Assembly: GCA_902783175.1 (NCBI GenBank)
Contig: CACZQA010000027.1
Coordinates: 1 to 6,234 of the forward strand
Length of the DNA: 6,234 nucleotides
From: an uncultured Coriobacteriaceae bacterium
GTDB lineage: Bacteria > Actinomycetota > Coriobacteriia > Coriobacteriales > QAMH01
Direction of reading: 5' to 3'
The notes under the pieces are model-generated. The model saw only the letters and a list, made by a program, of their open reading frames with translations, was not told the origin of the DNA and ran no database searches. Below, one piece after another: positions 6,188-6,234 of the stretch (the stretch's first letter is position 1; every line of letters starts with the position of its first letter). The translations under genes were made by a program, and so were the position numbers.

Positions 6188-6234
6188 CTCTTGCGACGCG
6201 CGCGTAACTTTGCGAAAAATCCGCTCAGCAGACC
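6181..6234 (-). CDS. Possible C-terminal end of a minus-strand gene
   Basis: Reading the minus strand from the last base gives 17 open codons, GLLSGFFAKLRARRKRS, ending in TAA at 6183-6181. The short hydrophobic stretch followed by a basic tail would fit the cytoplasmic end of a membrane protein, and a convergent gene would explain the small gap after 6117. The piece is too short to identify, and chance is a real alternative. Another minus-strand frame is also open here but continues as a shadow into the membrane protein gene. Confidence 0.3.
   Translation of the reverse strand, partial: GLLSGFFAKLRARRKRS

Overview
The window is a GC-rich bacterial segment with tightly packed genes on both strands. 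It shows ATG and GTG starts and GGGGA/AGGGGG-type ribosome binding sites. Base composition and the look of the proteins suggest a high-GC Gram-positive, possibly a Coriobacteriia member (Collinsella/Olsenella-like). That placement is inference; no rRNA or other marker gene is present.

Left half, minus strand: three genes read right to left in one probable operon. They are nth (endonuclease III, 3443-2793), rlmH (23S rRNA pseudouridine-1915 methyltransferase, 2790-2323) and mfd (transcription-repair coupling factor, from 2301, cut by the window start after 767 residues). Gaps are 2 and 21 bases. Two of the three are DNA repair proteins (base excision and transcription-coupled repair); the middle one modifies the ribosome.

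Middle, 3444-3765: a 322-base divergent intergenic region. It holds a candidate extended -10 promoter for the nth operon, an imperfect long inverted repeat that can fold into a branched 92-base structure, a strong sigma-70-type promoter facing right, and a leader of about 92 bases with small hairpins.

Right half, plus strand: a family 2 glycosyltransferase (3766-4857) and, 33 bases later, a polytopic membrane protein of the flippase-like / LPG-synthase transmembrane family (4891-6117, GTG start). They probably form a two-gene unit that makes and moves a glycosylated envelope lipid or polymer; the substrate cannot be read from the sequence. After 6117 there is a short convergent gap with weak hairpins. 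The last 54 bases may be the C-terminal end of a minus-strand gene.

No mobile element, CRISPR array, tRNA or rRNA was seen. I find no clearly new multi-gene system. The least explained item is the folded intergenic element at 3544-3635.
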